64,000 bases of DNA from Terrimonas pollutisoli (GCF_029360765.1 NZ_JARKNA010000001.1:496001-560000); one strand, 5' to 3'; shown: positions 34,353 to 42,882, counted from the stretch's first letter. Made by a program: numbers and translations. Notes: generated by a model not told the origin, from the letters alone.

Positions 34353-34539
34353 TCATTTAGTTAAGCTCCATCAGGAGCTTCCTGTTTATTAGAAAAATAT
34401 TTTATTTAGCCGTCATAGGCTCCATCGGAGCCTCCTGTTTTATTTTAGGCGACTCCTACGGAGTCTCTTACAAATGAAACAATGTTTTTCTAATAAACAG
34501 GATGCCACTACGTGGCTATGATGATATCTATCTAAACGC
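34353..34539. repeat. Multi-hairpin element, copy B
   Basis: Same layout and orientation as 32087-32268: TTTAGTTAAGCTCC at the left, the hairpins AGCTCCATCAGGAGCT, GGCTCCATCGGAGCC and GACTCCTACGGAGTC, then CTAATAAACAGGATGCCACT, and CTAAACGC at the right. It fills most of the spacer between the esterase start and the TolB-like gene stop. Confidence 0.85.
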
Positions 34540-34553
34540 ATCTTCTTTTTGGG

Positions 34554-36047
34554 TTAGGGATATTGGGTATTACTGACAAATGCAATTTTCTTACTATCGG
34601 GTGACCAAGATGGAACATTGATGGTACCCTGCCCACCATATACATAAGCAATCGTTTTTGGCACACCGCCACTCGCCGGCATCAGGCGCAAATAAACTTT
34701 CTGATACCAGGGATGATCAGTGGCACTGACATCTTTCGGATACGATAAATAAACAATCCATTTGCCATCGGGTGAAAAATGCGGGAACCAATCGTTGTAT
34801 TCATCAAATGTTACCTGTTCGGGGTTGCTGCCATCGGGTTTCATACGCCAGAGTTTCATTGTTCCTGTTCTGGCTGAATTAAAATAAATCCACTTGCCGT
34901 CAGGGCTATACTCCGGCGAATCATCCAATGTGGGCGTATTGGTCAATTGTGTTTCCTTTTTAGTTGCAATATCAACGGTCCAGATATCGAATTGATTTTT
35001 TCTTTGTCCCGTAAAAATTAATTTTTTCCCATCCGGTGACCAGCTATGCAAATAGGAATGGCCTGACTCAGGTGAAGTAATTTGTACAGGATTATCTGAA
35101 CCCGTTACGGGTAATGTAAATAAAGTTGAAGTTCTTTTTTCGCCCGCATGGTGGCTGATTGCTAATTGCTTTCCGTCGAATGAAAGAACATGATCATTGT
35201 TATTCTGGTTAGCAAAACCGGTGTTTAGTTTACTTACCGTATTAGTGGAAAGATCCAGTTTGTACAACAAGCCTTCGGAATTATAAATGAGATGTTTGCC
35301 ATCTTTTGTCCAGTTGGGAGCCTGCAATGAATTGGATGCACTGTACAAAATTTTCCGGAGACCGGTAAACACATCCATTACTTCCACATGGCTGCCGATA
35401 TAATCACTGTAAGGCTTGAAATCTTTTGGAGCAGGTATGATGATGCGGACATTGCTGAAAACAGCTTCTTCGGTTATATCTTCATTATGAGAACAAATAA
35501 ACAGACCTGCATACACTTCTTCATTCAATGCGATTTCTTTCGAAGCGGATTTATAATTTTCTCCCGGGGTGGCTGCAGAAAAAGTAAACACATTTCCTGT
35601 ACGTTGCAATTCGATGTGAACAGGATTGTTGGATGTCAGGGTGACCTGCTCTGTCTCTGCCCCATCAGATTGCCGGTATTGCAATGATGTCAACCCATCC
35701 CCATGCACACAAGCATCTGCATAACGGGAATCGGTAGTAAGTTTATCTCTTGCAATGATGCCGATCTTACGATGCGCATCAGTGCCTTTGCCAATGAAAC
35801 GAATAGTGGCAGAAATAATAAAATCGCCTTTGATCTTTTTCCATAAAAAATGAAACTGGTCGGACGCAGCCCACATGTTGCTACCGGAGCCACGCATGAT
35901 GTACTCCTGTGTGTAGGTATTGTACACGACACTCCCGGAATTTTTGGGATTGCCTACATCTTCATGGTTTTCGAAAATGCCGGTCTTTTGCGAGAAAACC
36001 TGGAGAATGCAGATAACTGTGATAAAAAGTAAAGCTGTTTTTTTCAT
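34554..36047 (-). CDS. Exported TolB-like (PD40) propeller protein with N-terminal lectin-like domain
   Basis: A 497-residue protein with a signal peptide (MKKTALLFITVICILQVFSQ). Residues 25-200 form a concanavalin-type beta-sandwich (SDQFHFLWKKIKGDFIISAT, IGIIARDKLTTDSRY, DUF1349-like). From about 230 on come five to six PD40/WD40-like repeats with the S-P-D-G-K motif: WTKDGKHLIYNSEG, WSPDGKKLIFTGQ, YSPDGKWIYFNSA, FSPDGKWIVYLSY and WSPDSKKIAFVSN. The lack of TolB partner genes and its place in a xylan PUL suggest sugar binding or a scaffold role at the surface. No catalytic motif is seen. Confidence 0.8.
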   Translation of the reverse strand: MKKTALLFITVICILQVFSQKTGIFENHEDVGNPKNSGSVVYNTYTQEYIMRGSGSNMWAASDQFHFLWKKIKGDFIISATIRFIGKGTDAHRKIGIIARDKLTTDSRYADACVHGDGLTSLQYRQSDGAETEQVTLTSNNPVHIELQRTGNVFTFSAATPGENYKSASKEIALNEEVYAGLFICSHNEDITEEAVFSNVRIIIPAPKDFKPYSDYIGSHVEVMDVFTGLRKILYSASNSLQAPNWTKDGKHLIYNSEGLLYKLDLSTNTVSKLNTGFANQNNNDHVLSFDGKQLAISHHAGEKRTSTLFTLPVTGSDNPVQITSPESGHSYLHSWSPDGKKLIFTGQRKNQFDIWTVDIATKKETQLTNTPTLDDSPEYSPDGKWIYFNSARTGTMKLWRMKPDGSNPEQVTFDEYNDWFPHFSPDGKWIVYLSYPKDVSATDHPWYQKVYLRLMPASGGVPKTIAYVYGGQGTINVPSWSPDSKKIAFVSNTQYP

Positions 36048-36171
36048 GCATTATTTTTTATTGTTTTGTTTGACACATGGAATTCGACATGAAATTTTCA
36101 TCGGCGATTGGTATAATTTGCCTCGAAAATTTTAAGTCTCATTTCATACAAACTATATTTAAGTCTCGCAA

Positions 36172-36945
36172 TTAGTTTCTCCATTGAAAAGCGAAATATT
36201 CACATTGTTCCTTTCCTGTATTCAGCAACGCATGCGGAATGCGGGAAGAAAGAAATATCAAATCACCCGGTGCTGCGGGAAACAGTTTTCCATCTATATG
36301 CATCGTTACATTTCCCCGCAATATCAAAATGATTTCTTCCTGCACATGTGTATGCGGCGCATGGCTGACTGAATCGGCATTTAAGGCTGTGGTGTGCATT
36401 TCAAATTGTGCCAGCTGCGATGTGGGCCGGTTGAAAAAATCTCTGCGGTAGCCCTTGCCCGTATTATTTGTTTTCAACTCATTCCAGTCAAGCGTAAAGG
36501 AGCCGCCGGCTTGTTTTCCCCTTTGCTGATCCGGCAACCTGCCTTTGTATTTCAATATATAATACGTCGCATTTGCGTTGCCTGCATTTTCTATTCCATG
36601 TTCATCTCCGGGCATGGCAAAGGCAATGCTGCCGGGACCTACTATTTTACTTGTTCCATTGATGGTGATCTTTACGGTTCCTTCTTTTATAATTATCAAT
36701 TCTTCCTGGTTGTCATGTTTGTGTGACGGGTGAGGGGCTTTGCCGGGTTCCAGCGTGGAAGTATGTATTTCAAAATGAGAAAGCGAGGTGGTGCTGCCTT
36801 CCAATATTTGTCTTCTTATCCTTGTATCTTCTTTTACAAGCTGCAGGCCATTCCAGTGATACACACGGGGATGAAGCGAGTCATTTTGCTGTGCCTTTGA
36901 TGCGAAGACAAGGAACATAAGAGGCATTAAAAAAATATATTTCAT
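36172..36945 (-). CDS. Exported double-cupin protein
   Basis: The ATG at 36943-36945 (MKYIFLMPLMFLVFASKAQQ) gives a clean signal peptide; an upstream ATG at 36981 adds 12 residues before it. Two cupin barrels follow: the first with HPSHKHDNQEELIIIKEGTV (H-x-H, Glu) and GDEHGIENAG, the second with HAPHTHVQEEIILILRGNVT and RIPHALLNTG. Both keep the metal-binding His/Glu set. Double cupins include uronate isomerases (KduI-like) and dioxygenases, but export is unusual for those. Adjacent exported Gfo/Idh proteins suggest a role on an oxidised sugar in the periplasm. The function is unknown. Confidence 0.78.
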   Translation of the reverse strand: MKYIFLMPLMFLVFASKAQQNDSLHPRVYHWNGLQLVKEDTRIRRQILEGSTTSLSHFEIHTSTLEPGKAPHPSHKHDNQEELIIIKEGTVKITINGTSKIVGPGSIAFAMPGDEHGIENAGNANATYYILKYKGRLPDQQRGKQAGGSFTLDWNELKTNNTGKGYRRDFFNRPTSQLAQFEMHTTALNADSVSHAPHTHVQEEIILILRGNVTMHIDGKLFPAAPGDLIFLSSRIPHALLNTGKEQCEYFAFQWRN

Positions 36946-36987
36946 TGCATACCTGTTTGTTTCAATCGTTCGATGCATCACTTTATG

Positions 36988-37084
36988 ACCTTAGTAGAAA
37001 AAAAGATGAATGAAAGCCCAACCTTATTACCTTATTTCGGCTTGAAATAAGGTTTTTAGTTTTGCTTCTTCATGCTACTAAGGT
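36988..37084. repeat. 97-bp nested inverted repeat
   Basis: Outer arms ACCTTAGTAG (36988-36997) and CTACTAAGGT (37075-37084) are perfect. Inside, CCTTATTTC (37030-37038) and GAAATAAGG (37044-37052) form a 9-bp stem followed by TTTTTAG. Related AAGGTAATAAGGTTA units in the opposite orientation occur at 38600-38670, upstream of the neighbouring gene. Confidence 0.7.
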
Positions 37085-37169
37085 TTATTCTTTGCAATTC
37101 TTAATAACCCTATCTCTATAAAACAATTACTGTCACCACATTAATATTATCAATACCTAAATACTAATC

Positions 37170-38579
37170 TTATTGTTTGATTGTATTTTGACTTGAGGAT
37201 AAGGTTGCTGTTTCCAATGCCTTGGTCGTTGTATAATACTTCGCCAGCATATTCGGCACTTCCCAGGCTGGCATGTTTTTATTTTTTAAATAATCCAGAA
37301 ACTTTTGCATTACTCTCGCAAAATGCGCTTCATGTCCTTCTATCAATTGTGCCGGCAATTTAATATTCCATCCTTTCGCAGTCTTGTATAATTCAACACC
37401 GGGAAATTTTGTACTTATTTTTTTGAAATGTTCTTCCAGTATTGCTGCATACGATCCATCACTGCTTACGGGTTCGATATACAGCACAGGTTTATAATTT
37501 TCTTCTTTACCCTGGCGGATTACCAGGTTGGCCTTTGTTCCCCGCATGATGGAGTAATGGGTGTCGCCGGTTCCTTCCAGAGCTTTATAGTTCCAGATAA
37601 CGGATGTTTTTGCGTGCACGCCTTTGATCGTATAGTTGATCTCGCCGTTACAATACACTTGTAGTATTGAATCGCTGGAAACATTTTTGGCCAGGTAGGA
37701 GGGGAAGCTATCGAGTTTTGTGATGGCTTTAAATTCTGAAAGGTTCATTGCTGTTGTCCATCTTTTAGCAGTGTTGATGGAAATATCTTTGGTATAATCG
37801 ATGACCTGTTCGGGGAAACATTCCCATTGCACCAGATCAACGAGGTGTGTCATGACATCCACGATGCCTTCGCCCTGCTGCGATACGTCCATGAACCAGC
37901 CTGGTCTTGTCAATATATTGCCGGAAACATATTTATAAAAATGATGCACACTTTCTTTGGTGATAGCGGGATTATCCGGTGATCCTTTTTCAAGCTGACC
38001 AAATATTTCCGGTATCATGGAAAGCTCCAGCTGCAGCAGCGTAGTGATCTCGAACCGTTCGGTCATGATATCATAGAGCAACAAATTGTTTTTCTTTGCT
38101 ATGTTGAATGCTTCTTTCAATTGTTCAAAGCCTTTGCCATCGATCACCATAGGTTTGTCGGCAAATACATTCAATCCATTTTGCAGTGATTTTAAGATGT
38201 AATCGGTTTTCTTTTGGTTGTTACCAGATAAGACTACCACATTCCCTTTCTTTTCCGCAATCATCTTTTCAAAAAAATCAGCACCGGTATACACTTCTTC
38301 TTTCCAGCGGGTGGGTGATTCGCTTCTTGTATTGTATGCGTTGATCCTGTCAAGATGCAGTTTCAGGTCGTTGCCTTCCGGGGCATACACATGCACAACC
38401 GAGTCCACATCTTCATACATTGTCTTTTGCACCAGGGCAGCATGAAAATGCCCGGGATCGAGGGTGATGAGCTGAACGGGTTTTGTTGTAGCCATTTTAT
38501 TATTCGTACAGGAAACTAAAAATAGAATGCTTATGACACGAATTTGCCAGGGAACATTGATTTTTTTTAAAGCTTTCAT
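37170..38579 (-). CDS. Gfo/Idh-family oxidoreductase, putative lipoprotein
   Basis: A 469-residue protein with a lipoprotein signal (VISILFLVSC, Cys near residue 24). The Rossmann part reads LITLDPGHFHAALVQKTMYE, the family hallmark NVFADKPMVIDGKGF (D-K-P in place of E-K-P) lies near residue 137, and the region after it (RPGWFMDVSQQGEGIVDVMTH) corresponds to the catalytic domain. A long C-terminal part resembles the putative oxidoreductase C-terminal domain found with this subgroup. The cofactor loop is atypical (G-H-F-H and not G-x-G-x-x-G), so NAD(P) binding may differ. It lies between the cupin and the Tat-exported Gfo/Idh gene. Confidence 0.82.
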   Translation of the reverse strand: MKALKKINVPWQIRVISILFLVSCTNNKMATTKPVQLITLDPGHFHAALVQKTMYEDVDSVVHVYAPEGNDLKLHLDRINAYNTRSESPTRWKEEVYTGADFFEKMIAEKKGNVVVLSGNNQKKTDYILKSLQNGLNVFADKPMVIDGKGFEQLKEAFNIAKKNNLLLYDIMTERFEITTLLQLELSMIPEIFGQLEKGSPDNPAITKESVHHFYKYVSGNILTRPGWFMDVSQQGEGIVDVMTHLVDLVQWECFPEQVIDYTKDISINTAKRWTTAMNLSEFKAITKLDSFPSYLAKNVSSDSILQVYCNGEINYTIKGVHAKTSVIWNYKALEGTGDTHYSIMRGTKANLVIRQGKEENYKPVLYIEPVSSDGSYAAILEEHFKKISTKFPGVELYKTAKGWNIKLPAQLIEGHEAHFARVMQKFLDYLKNKNMPAWEVPNMLAKYYTTTKALETATLSSSQNTIKQ

Positions 38580-38857
38580 TTTGGAGATTAATTATTTTTT
38601 CAAAGTAGATAAGGTAATAAGGTTAGAGTTGCTTTCCGCTCTATTTCCACTAAGGTAATAAGGTTAATTGCGACCGATTTAAAACCTTATTGCGTTAGTA
38701 ACTACAATTATTAAAAGAATTCAACCTTATTTGCTTATTCACTGTTCGCAATTTTTATTTCCGGCACATTATAAAAAGCTCAATAGCGAACAGAACGATA
38801 AACGGAGCGTCGCAAGGGACGATCAATCAGGGAACCGAATCCGGCAACATAAAAATT
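38580..38857. other. 278-bp spacer with AAGGTAATAAGGTT repeats
   Basis: No gene. The 14-mer AAGGTAATAAGGTT occurs near 38609 and near 38652, and AACCTTATT forms near 38690 and 38733 run the other way, giving several possible hairpins. They resemble the nested repeat at 36988-37084 on the other side of the Gfo/Idh lipoprotein gene. Confidence 0.5.
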
Positions 38858-40249
38858 CTAAGCCTTCACTTCATATCCCTTACGTTGCGTACGACTCAGC
38901 ATTTTATTAGCCTCATCATCATTCTTAAATTGCTCTTTTAGCGGGTCCCAATATATTTTTCTTTTCAGCTTCATCGATATGTGATGTAGCAGGCAAGCCG
39001 AGCAGGAACGATGGGCTTCCTCGGCTGGTGCGATCGTTGCTTTATTATCACGAATAGCTTCCAGCCAATTGCCATGATGATCTTTACTAACAGGAAGATG
39101 AAATTCTTTTTCACCAATCACCGAAGTAAGAATCTTTGGATCGCTGGCATCAATCTTCTTTGCCTGCACAGCACCGGCACCGGGATCGCTGCTCGTTGCC
39201 TGGTAGTCACCTCTCGAAACAAAGCTCCAGCCATCAGTGCCTTCAAACTTTATCCCGTTTGGAAATTCATTACTTACAATCATCTTTACACCATCGGCAT
39301 ATAAAGCCTGCGTTTTAAAGATACCATGTACATCCCATAAACCACCGGTTGCAAACTCGGCTTTATCACACCATATTTCCACAGGGCCACTGCGTTCCAT
39401 CCCCATGCCCCAATGCGCCGAGTCGATATGATGAGCACCCCAGCCCGTGATCATACCGGCGCCAAACTGTTCGCAACGCAACCAACCGGGCCGTCCATAT
39501 CCCTCTTGTGGATGCACCCGGTCGTCGGTATAGTACACCATTGGTGTACTGGCCAGCCACATATCATAGTTCAGATTTTTCGGCACGGGCATCTCTGCTG
39601 TTTTGCCGCCGGGCGGATCACCGGGCAAACCAACATACACCGTTTTCAATTTGCCAATGCGTCCGTTGCGCACCAGTTCTGCACCATAGCGAAATTGTTC
39701 TGCGGAACGTTGCTGACTCCCGATCTGGAATTTCACCCCGCTGCGCTGCACTACCTCACTGATCACTCTTCCTTCCTGTATGGTGAGTGATGCAGGCTTT
39801 TGCATATAGATATGTTTTTTGGCATTGGCCGCTGCCACACCAATCAGGGCATGGGTATGATCCGGGGTGCTGATGAGCACGGCATCAATGTCTTTATTGT
39901 GCAGCAGTTCACGGTAGTCAGTGTAGACCTTTACACCATCGTAGGGTTTGCCATCTCTTTTACTGTAATATTCATTCACTAAAATTTTGCCTTCTTCAGC
40001 TCTTTTGGAATCTACGTCGCATACAGCCATCAATTGGGCATAATCATGTTTCCACACTCCCGGCATATCATGACCGCGGGAGATGCGACCGGTACCGATT
40101 GCCGCTATATTGATGCGATTGCTTGGTGCATTTTTTCCAAATACACTGACAGGAACGATAGAGGGAAAGCTCATGGCTATCGACGTACCTAAAGCAGTTT
40201 TTGCCGTGTTGCCAAGAAATTGCCTGCGGGTTTGTTTACTTTTTTTCAT
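38858..40249 (-). CDS. Tat-exported Gfo/Idh/MocA-family oxidoreductase
   Basis: A 463-residue protein with a twin-arginine signal (QTRRQFLGNTAKTALGTSIA). The nucleotide-binding loop is NIAAIGTGRISRGHDMPGVW, followed by DAVLISTPDHTHALIGVAAA and the hallmark KHIYMQKPASLTIQEGRVIS (Q-K-P). The catalytic domain has GWGAHHIDSAHWGMGMERSG. The C-terminal part includes HRSCSACLLHHISMKLKRKI, common to the glycoside-oxidising subgroup found in Bacteroidota and Planctomycetes. It probably oxidises a sugar ring hydroxyl, with the cofactor bound before export. It precedes the Gfo/Idh lipoprotein gene on the same strand. Confidence 0.88.
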   Translation of the reverse strand: MKKSKQTRRQFLGNTAKTALGTSIAMSFPSIVPVSVFGKNAPSNRINIAAIGTGRISRGHDMPGVWKHDYAQLMAVCDVDSKRAEEGKILVNEYYSKRDGKPYDGVKVYTDYRELLHNKDIDAVLISTPDHTHALIGVAAANAKKHIYMQKPASLTIQEGRVISEVVQRSGVKFQIGSQQRSAEQFRYGAELVRNGRIGKLKTVYVGLPGDPPGGKTAEMPVPKNLNYDMWLASTPMVYYTDDRVHPQEGYGRPGWLRCEQFGAGMITGWGAHHIDSAHWGMGMERSGPVEIWCDKAEFATGGLWDVHGIFKTQALYADGVKMIVSNEFPNGIKFEGTDGWSFVSRGDYQATSSDPGAGAVQAKKIDASDPKILTSVIGEKEFHLPVSKDHHGNWLEAIRDNKATIAPAEEAHRSCSACLLHHISMKLKRKIYWDPLKEQFKNDDEANKMLSRTQRKGYEVKA

Positions 40250-40309
40250 CCTGTTATTTTATATGATGAATTATTTTATGTTACCAGCTTCAGTAATTAT
40301 TATCATCGT

Positions 40310-40660
40310 CCTTTGCGCCTGCCCCGATGAGGAGCGAAGCGACGGAACTCGGGGTCGCACACTTGTACTTCCTGTTCTCTATTCGGTCTCATCTCTCTTA
40401 TCCCTTCTCCACTCCATCGACAAGCTCAGGACAAGGGACGGTACTGCATTGCAAATCCAAACTACATATCTACCACATCAGCATTATATCACTACTCAAC
40501 ATTTTCGAAGACCCCAATAATTATTTTGAGTCGTCGAAAAGCAGGGGCAGTGTGTTGTTCCTCTCCGCCGCGGCGGAGAGGTTAGGTGAGGCCCTATTCA
40601 GCATTTTCGAAAACTCCGATATGATGTGGAATCTCCAAAAAGCGAGGGCTGCGCACCAGC
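40310..40660. repeat. Composite intergenic repeat block B
   Basis: The 420-bp gap between the Tat-exported Gfo/Idh gene and the DUF6807 gene has no gene. It repeats units seen in block A at 10985-11450: GCATTGCAAATCCAAACTAC (40445 region), ATCTACCACATCAGCAT, and above all 40534-40620, where CGAAAAGCAGGGGCAGTGTG, a CTCTCC/GGAGAG hairpin and GTTAGGTGAGGCCCTATTCA match block A in the same orientation. Confidence 0.7.
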
Positions 40661-40687
40661 AAGCCCCCTTTAGGGGGCTTGGGGGCT
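40661..40687. repeat. Short GC-rich palindrome supplying the stop of the DUF6807 gene
   Basis: AAGCCCCCTTTAGGGGGCTT followed by GGGGGCT. The TTA at 40670-40672 is the TAA stop on the minus strand, and the following bases encode the last residues Pro-Gln-Ala-Pro. Confidence 0.75.
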
Positions 40688-41650
40688 TGCAAAACTCCCC
40701 CATGCGTTTTCCGCTTTTTCCCTTGTCATCTTCCCATTAAATACAATCAATCTATATTTTAACGTATAAGTCTTTCCCGGTTCCAGTAACCAGTCTTTAT
40801 CTTTTGTCGGTGCAAAATTGGCAAACACATCACCTCTTCCACCATTTGCTTTCTTGTCCCAGATACGTAAGGGCTCGGGGTGATTATAATTCGAAGGATG
40901 CGATAGCATTACGATACCGCCTTCATCGTTACCCGGTAAGTCGCCATACACTATGATCCATTTTCCTTTTGTGTTATCCGTATTGTCTCTCGTTTTTCCT
41001 TCAGAGGTTAGCATTTCCGAATTATCCTTGTTCCAGTATTCGGTAGCCCGCCATCCCAATCCTGCATAGCGATAAGCGAGAATCAACAGAGGACTTTGCG
41101 AAGCGCAACTCATTTTGGAAGTAATATCAACGATGTAATAATTACTGTCGGGTTTCGGGTTATAAACCCGTACTGTTTGCAATTCATTTAAAGCAACTTT
41201 TTCGGAACCATCTTTTTTAAATACCACATGTTCATGTAAAGCCGTAAACTCAGAAAATTCCAATGCAGTCGTTTTCGAAATAAATTTTACAAAGCGAACA
41301 GTCCCTTGCCGGCCTTTTATGTTCCAGAAATCGACGGTGTCATTTTCAAACAGGGTATGTGTCCAGGGATTCCAGATACCGTAGTGGTGATAATGATCGG
41401 GTGGCTGTATCCGCGTCAGCACCTGGCCATGCGGCGTATAAAGCGGATGGATAAAACCACTTCGCTTATAGTTAGTATCCTGGCCCGCAGGCGGGTACAC
41501 GGTTTTATACTGGTAGCTCAGCAGATCTTTATTGCCTGCACGAAAGGTGAGGGTGCCATTGTTATCATTCAACTCCATTTTTTGAGCCAGGCTTTTCTGG
41601 GTTAAAAAGCAGGTAACAATTAGAGATAGTAAGGTAATTCGATTCATCAT
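40670..41650 (-). CDS. Exported DUF6807 (PmoA-like) protein
   Basis: A 326-residue protein with a signal peptide (LLSLIVTCFLTQKSLAQ). Family features are RSGFIHPLYTPHGQVLTRIQ, the His-rich PPDHYHHYGIWNPWTH (around residue 83), and ALHEHVVFKKDG, ending in a beta-rich LEPGKTYTLKYRLIVFNGKM. DUF6807 proteins are wrongly named methane oxygenase PmoA in many genomes; they occur in carbohydrate loci with Gfo/Idh oxidoreductases, and no activity is established that I can cite with confidence. The His cluster suggests a metal or sugar site. Its last residues come from a palindromic repeat. Confidence 0.8.
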   Translation of the reverse strand: MMNRITLLSLIVTCFLTQKSLAQKMELNDNNGTLTFRAGNKDLLSYQYKTVYPPAGQDTNYKRSGFIHPLYTPHGQVLTRIQPPDHYHHYGIWNPWTHTLFENDTVDFWNIKGRQGTVRFVKFISKTTALEFSEFTALHEHVVFKKDGSEKVALNELQTVRVYNPKPDSNYYIVDITSKMSCASQSPLLILAYRYAGLGWRATEYWNKDNSEMLTSEGKTRDNTDNTKGKWIIVYGDLPGNDEGGIVMLSHPSNYNHPEPLRIWDKKANGGRGDVFANFAPTKDKDWLLEPGKTYTLKYRLIVFNGKMTREKAENAWGSFASPQAP

Positions 41651-41652
41651 GG

Positions 41653-41805
41653 TTATAAAAATGAAATGGTTTTGACAAGTACATTGCTGGTCGTCTTATT
41701 TTTTACTCCCGGTTGCCCGCCACCAACGCTGATAGAAATTTTTCCCTTTAATGGTTTCAATCCGCCTTTGCCATCCGTAACGGAAAGGTCTTCAGGCGTT
41801 TTTAT
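41653..41805 (-). pseudogene. Remnant of a GH3-like C-terminal domain
   Basis: Downstream of the GH10 stop, and in the same reading frame after two stop codons (TGA at 41815-41817 and at 41806-41808), the minus strand reads EDLSVTDGKGG and then KISISVGGGQPG up to a TAA at 41653. This matches the fibronectin-III-like end of GH3 beta-glucosidases/xylosidases (S-V-G-G-G-Q-P motif). It has no start and no catalytic part, so it is the tail of a lost beta-xylosidase-type gene. Confidence 0.7.
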
Positions 41806-41814
41806 TCAATGCAC

Positions 41815-42882
41815 TCAGAACTTCACTACTTCCCAAAAGGCTTTCTTCGGTTTCAGCTCTTTATCAAACAACAATGGGTAATCTTTTCTTTGCGGCACGG
41901 GAAAATTATCCAGCCAACTGGTACGGTCGCTGATATTCCAGAACGTAACACTGGTCAATACATTTTTATAATTCCTGAATACACGGAATAACATCTTATA
42001 CATTTCAGCCTGTTTGGCCTCCCGCTCTGCTGTATAGTCTGCATCGGCATCCTCCGGCTTTCTTTCCCTGCGGCTATGCTCTTTCGGGTAAACGGAAATA
42101 TCGAGTTCTGTTACCTGTACCTGTAAACCGAGTCCTTTGAATTTTTCCAGCGTGGCTGTCAGCACTGCTTCCGTGGGTTCATAGATGGACCAATGTCCCT
42201 GCAACCCGACGCCATGAATAGGGACGCCTTTATCCTTCAGACCTTTTACCAGTTTAAAAATCTTGTCTCGTTTTACCGGGTTGATTTCATTGTAATCATT
42301 ATAGAAAAGCAACGCTTTTGGATCAGCTGCATGTGCATATTCGAATGCTTTGGCAATAAACTCTTCACCACAAATCCGGTAGAAGGCAGAATTTCTATAA
42401 AACTCGTTGGGGCTATCAGAGATTACTTCATTTACCACATCCCATGCATAGATGACATCTTTGTATCGTGTTACTACAGTCGTGATATGTTGTTTCAACC
42501 GCTGCAATAAAACTTCTTTGGTAACGGTATCACCACTGGCATTGGTGAAAAACCAGCGTGGCGTTTGATTATGCCAGCATAAAGTATGTCCACGCAACTT
42601 CATATTGTTTCTTTTGGCAAAGGCAGCTATCGAATCACCGCCGGCCCAATTGTATTTATTTTCTTCCGGGTGTACCGGGCCCATTTTCATGGCATTTTCC
42701 GGGGTCATACTTCCGAATTGCTGCACTATCAGTGACGCTTCGTCTGTCTGCAGGGCCAGGGGAGATACGGCCACACCGATAGTAAAATAGTTTTTGTAAT
42801 AATCTTTCAACCCTTTTTCCTGTTGTGCTATGCAGACAACCAGTTGCGTCATAAACAGGAATGTCACAAAAACATTTTTCAT
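41815..42882 (-). CDS. GH10 endo-beta-1,4-xylanase
   Basis: A 355-residue exported enzyme (signal VTFLFMTQLVVCIAQ) of normal single-domain GH10 length. The barrel shows SMTPENAMKMGPVHPEEN (substrate subsite), GHTLCWHNQTPRWFF, the acid/base Glu152 in WDVVNEV and the nucleophile Glu259 in QVTELDIS, then WNISDRTSWLDNFP near the end. It cleaves the xylan backbone and yields oligosaccharides for SusC import and for GH67 and GH43. It lies in the long minus-strand xylan unit, 90 bases after GH43. A decayed second copy of its C-terminus occurs at 7403-7556. Confidence 0.96.
   Translation of the reverse strand: MKNVFVTFLFMTQLVVCIAQQEKGLKDYYKNYFTIGVAVSPLALQTDEASLIVQQFGSMTPENAMKMGPVHPEENKYNWAGGDSIAAFAKRNNMKLRGHTLCWHNQTPRWFFTNASGDTVTKEVLLQRLKQHITTVVTRYKDVIYAWDVVNEVISDSPNEFYRNSAFYRICGEEFIAKAFEYAHAADPKALLFYNDYNEINPVKRDKIFKLVKGLKDKGVPIHGVGLQGHWSIYEPTEAVLTATLEKFKGLGLQVQVTELDISVYPKEHSRRERKPEDADADYTAEREAKQAEMYKMLFRVFRNYKNVLTSVTFWNISDRTSWLDNFPVPQRKDYPLLFDKELKPKKAFWEVVKF

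Noticed and set aside
34554..36047. TolB of the Tol-Pal system
   Set aside because: Only the PD40 repeats are shared; there is an extra N-terminal lectin-like domain and no tol or pal genes are nearby.
40670..41650. Methane oxygenase subunit PmoA
   Set aside because: This is a known mislabel of DUF6807; no membrane segments of PmoA are present and no other methane oxidation gene is here.
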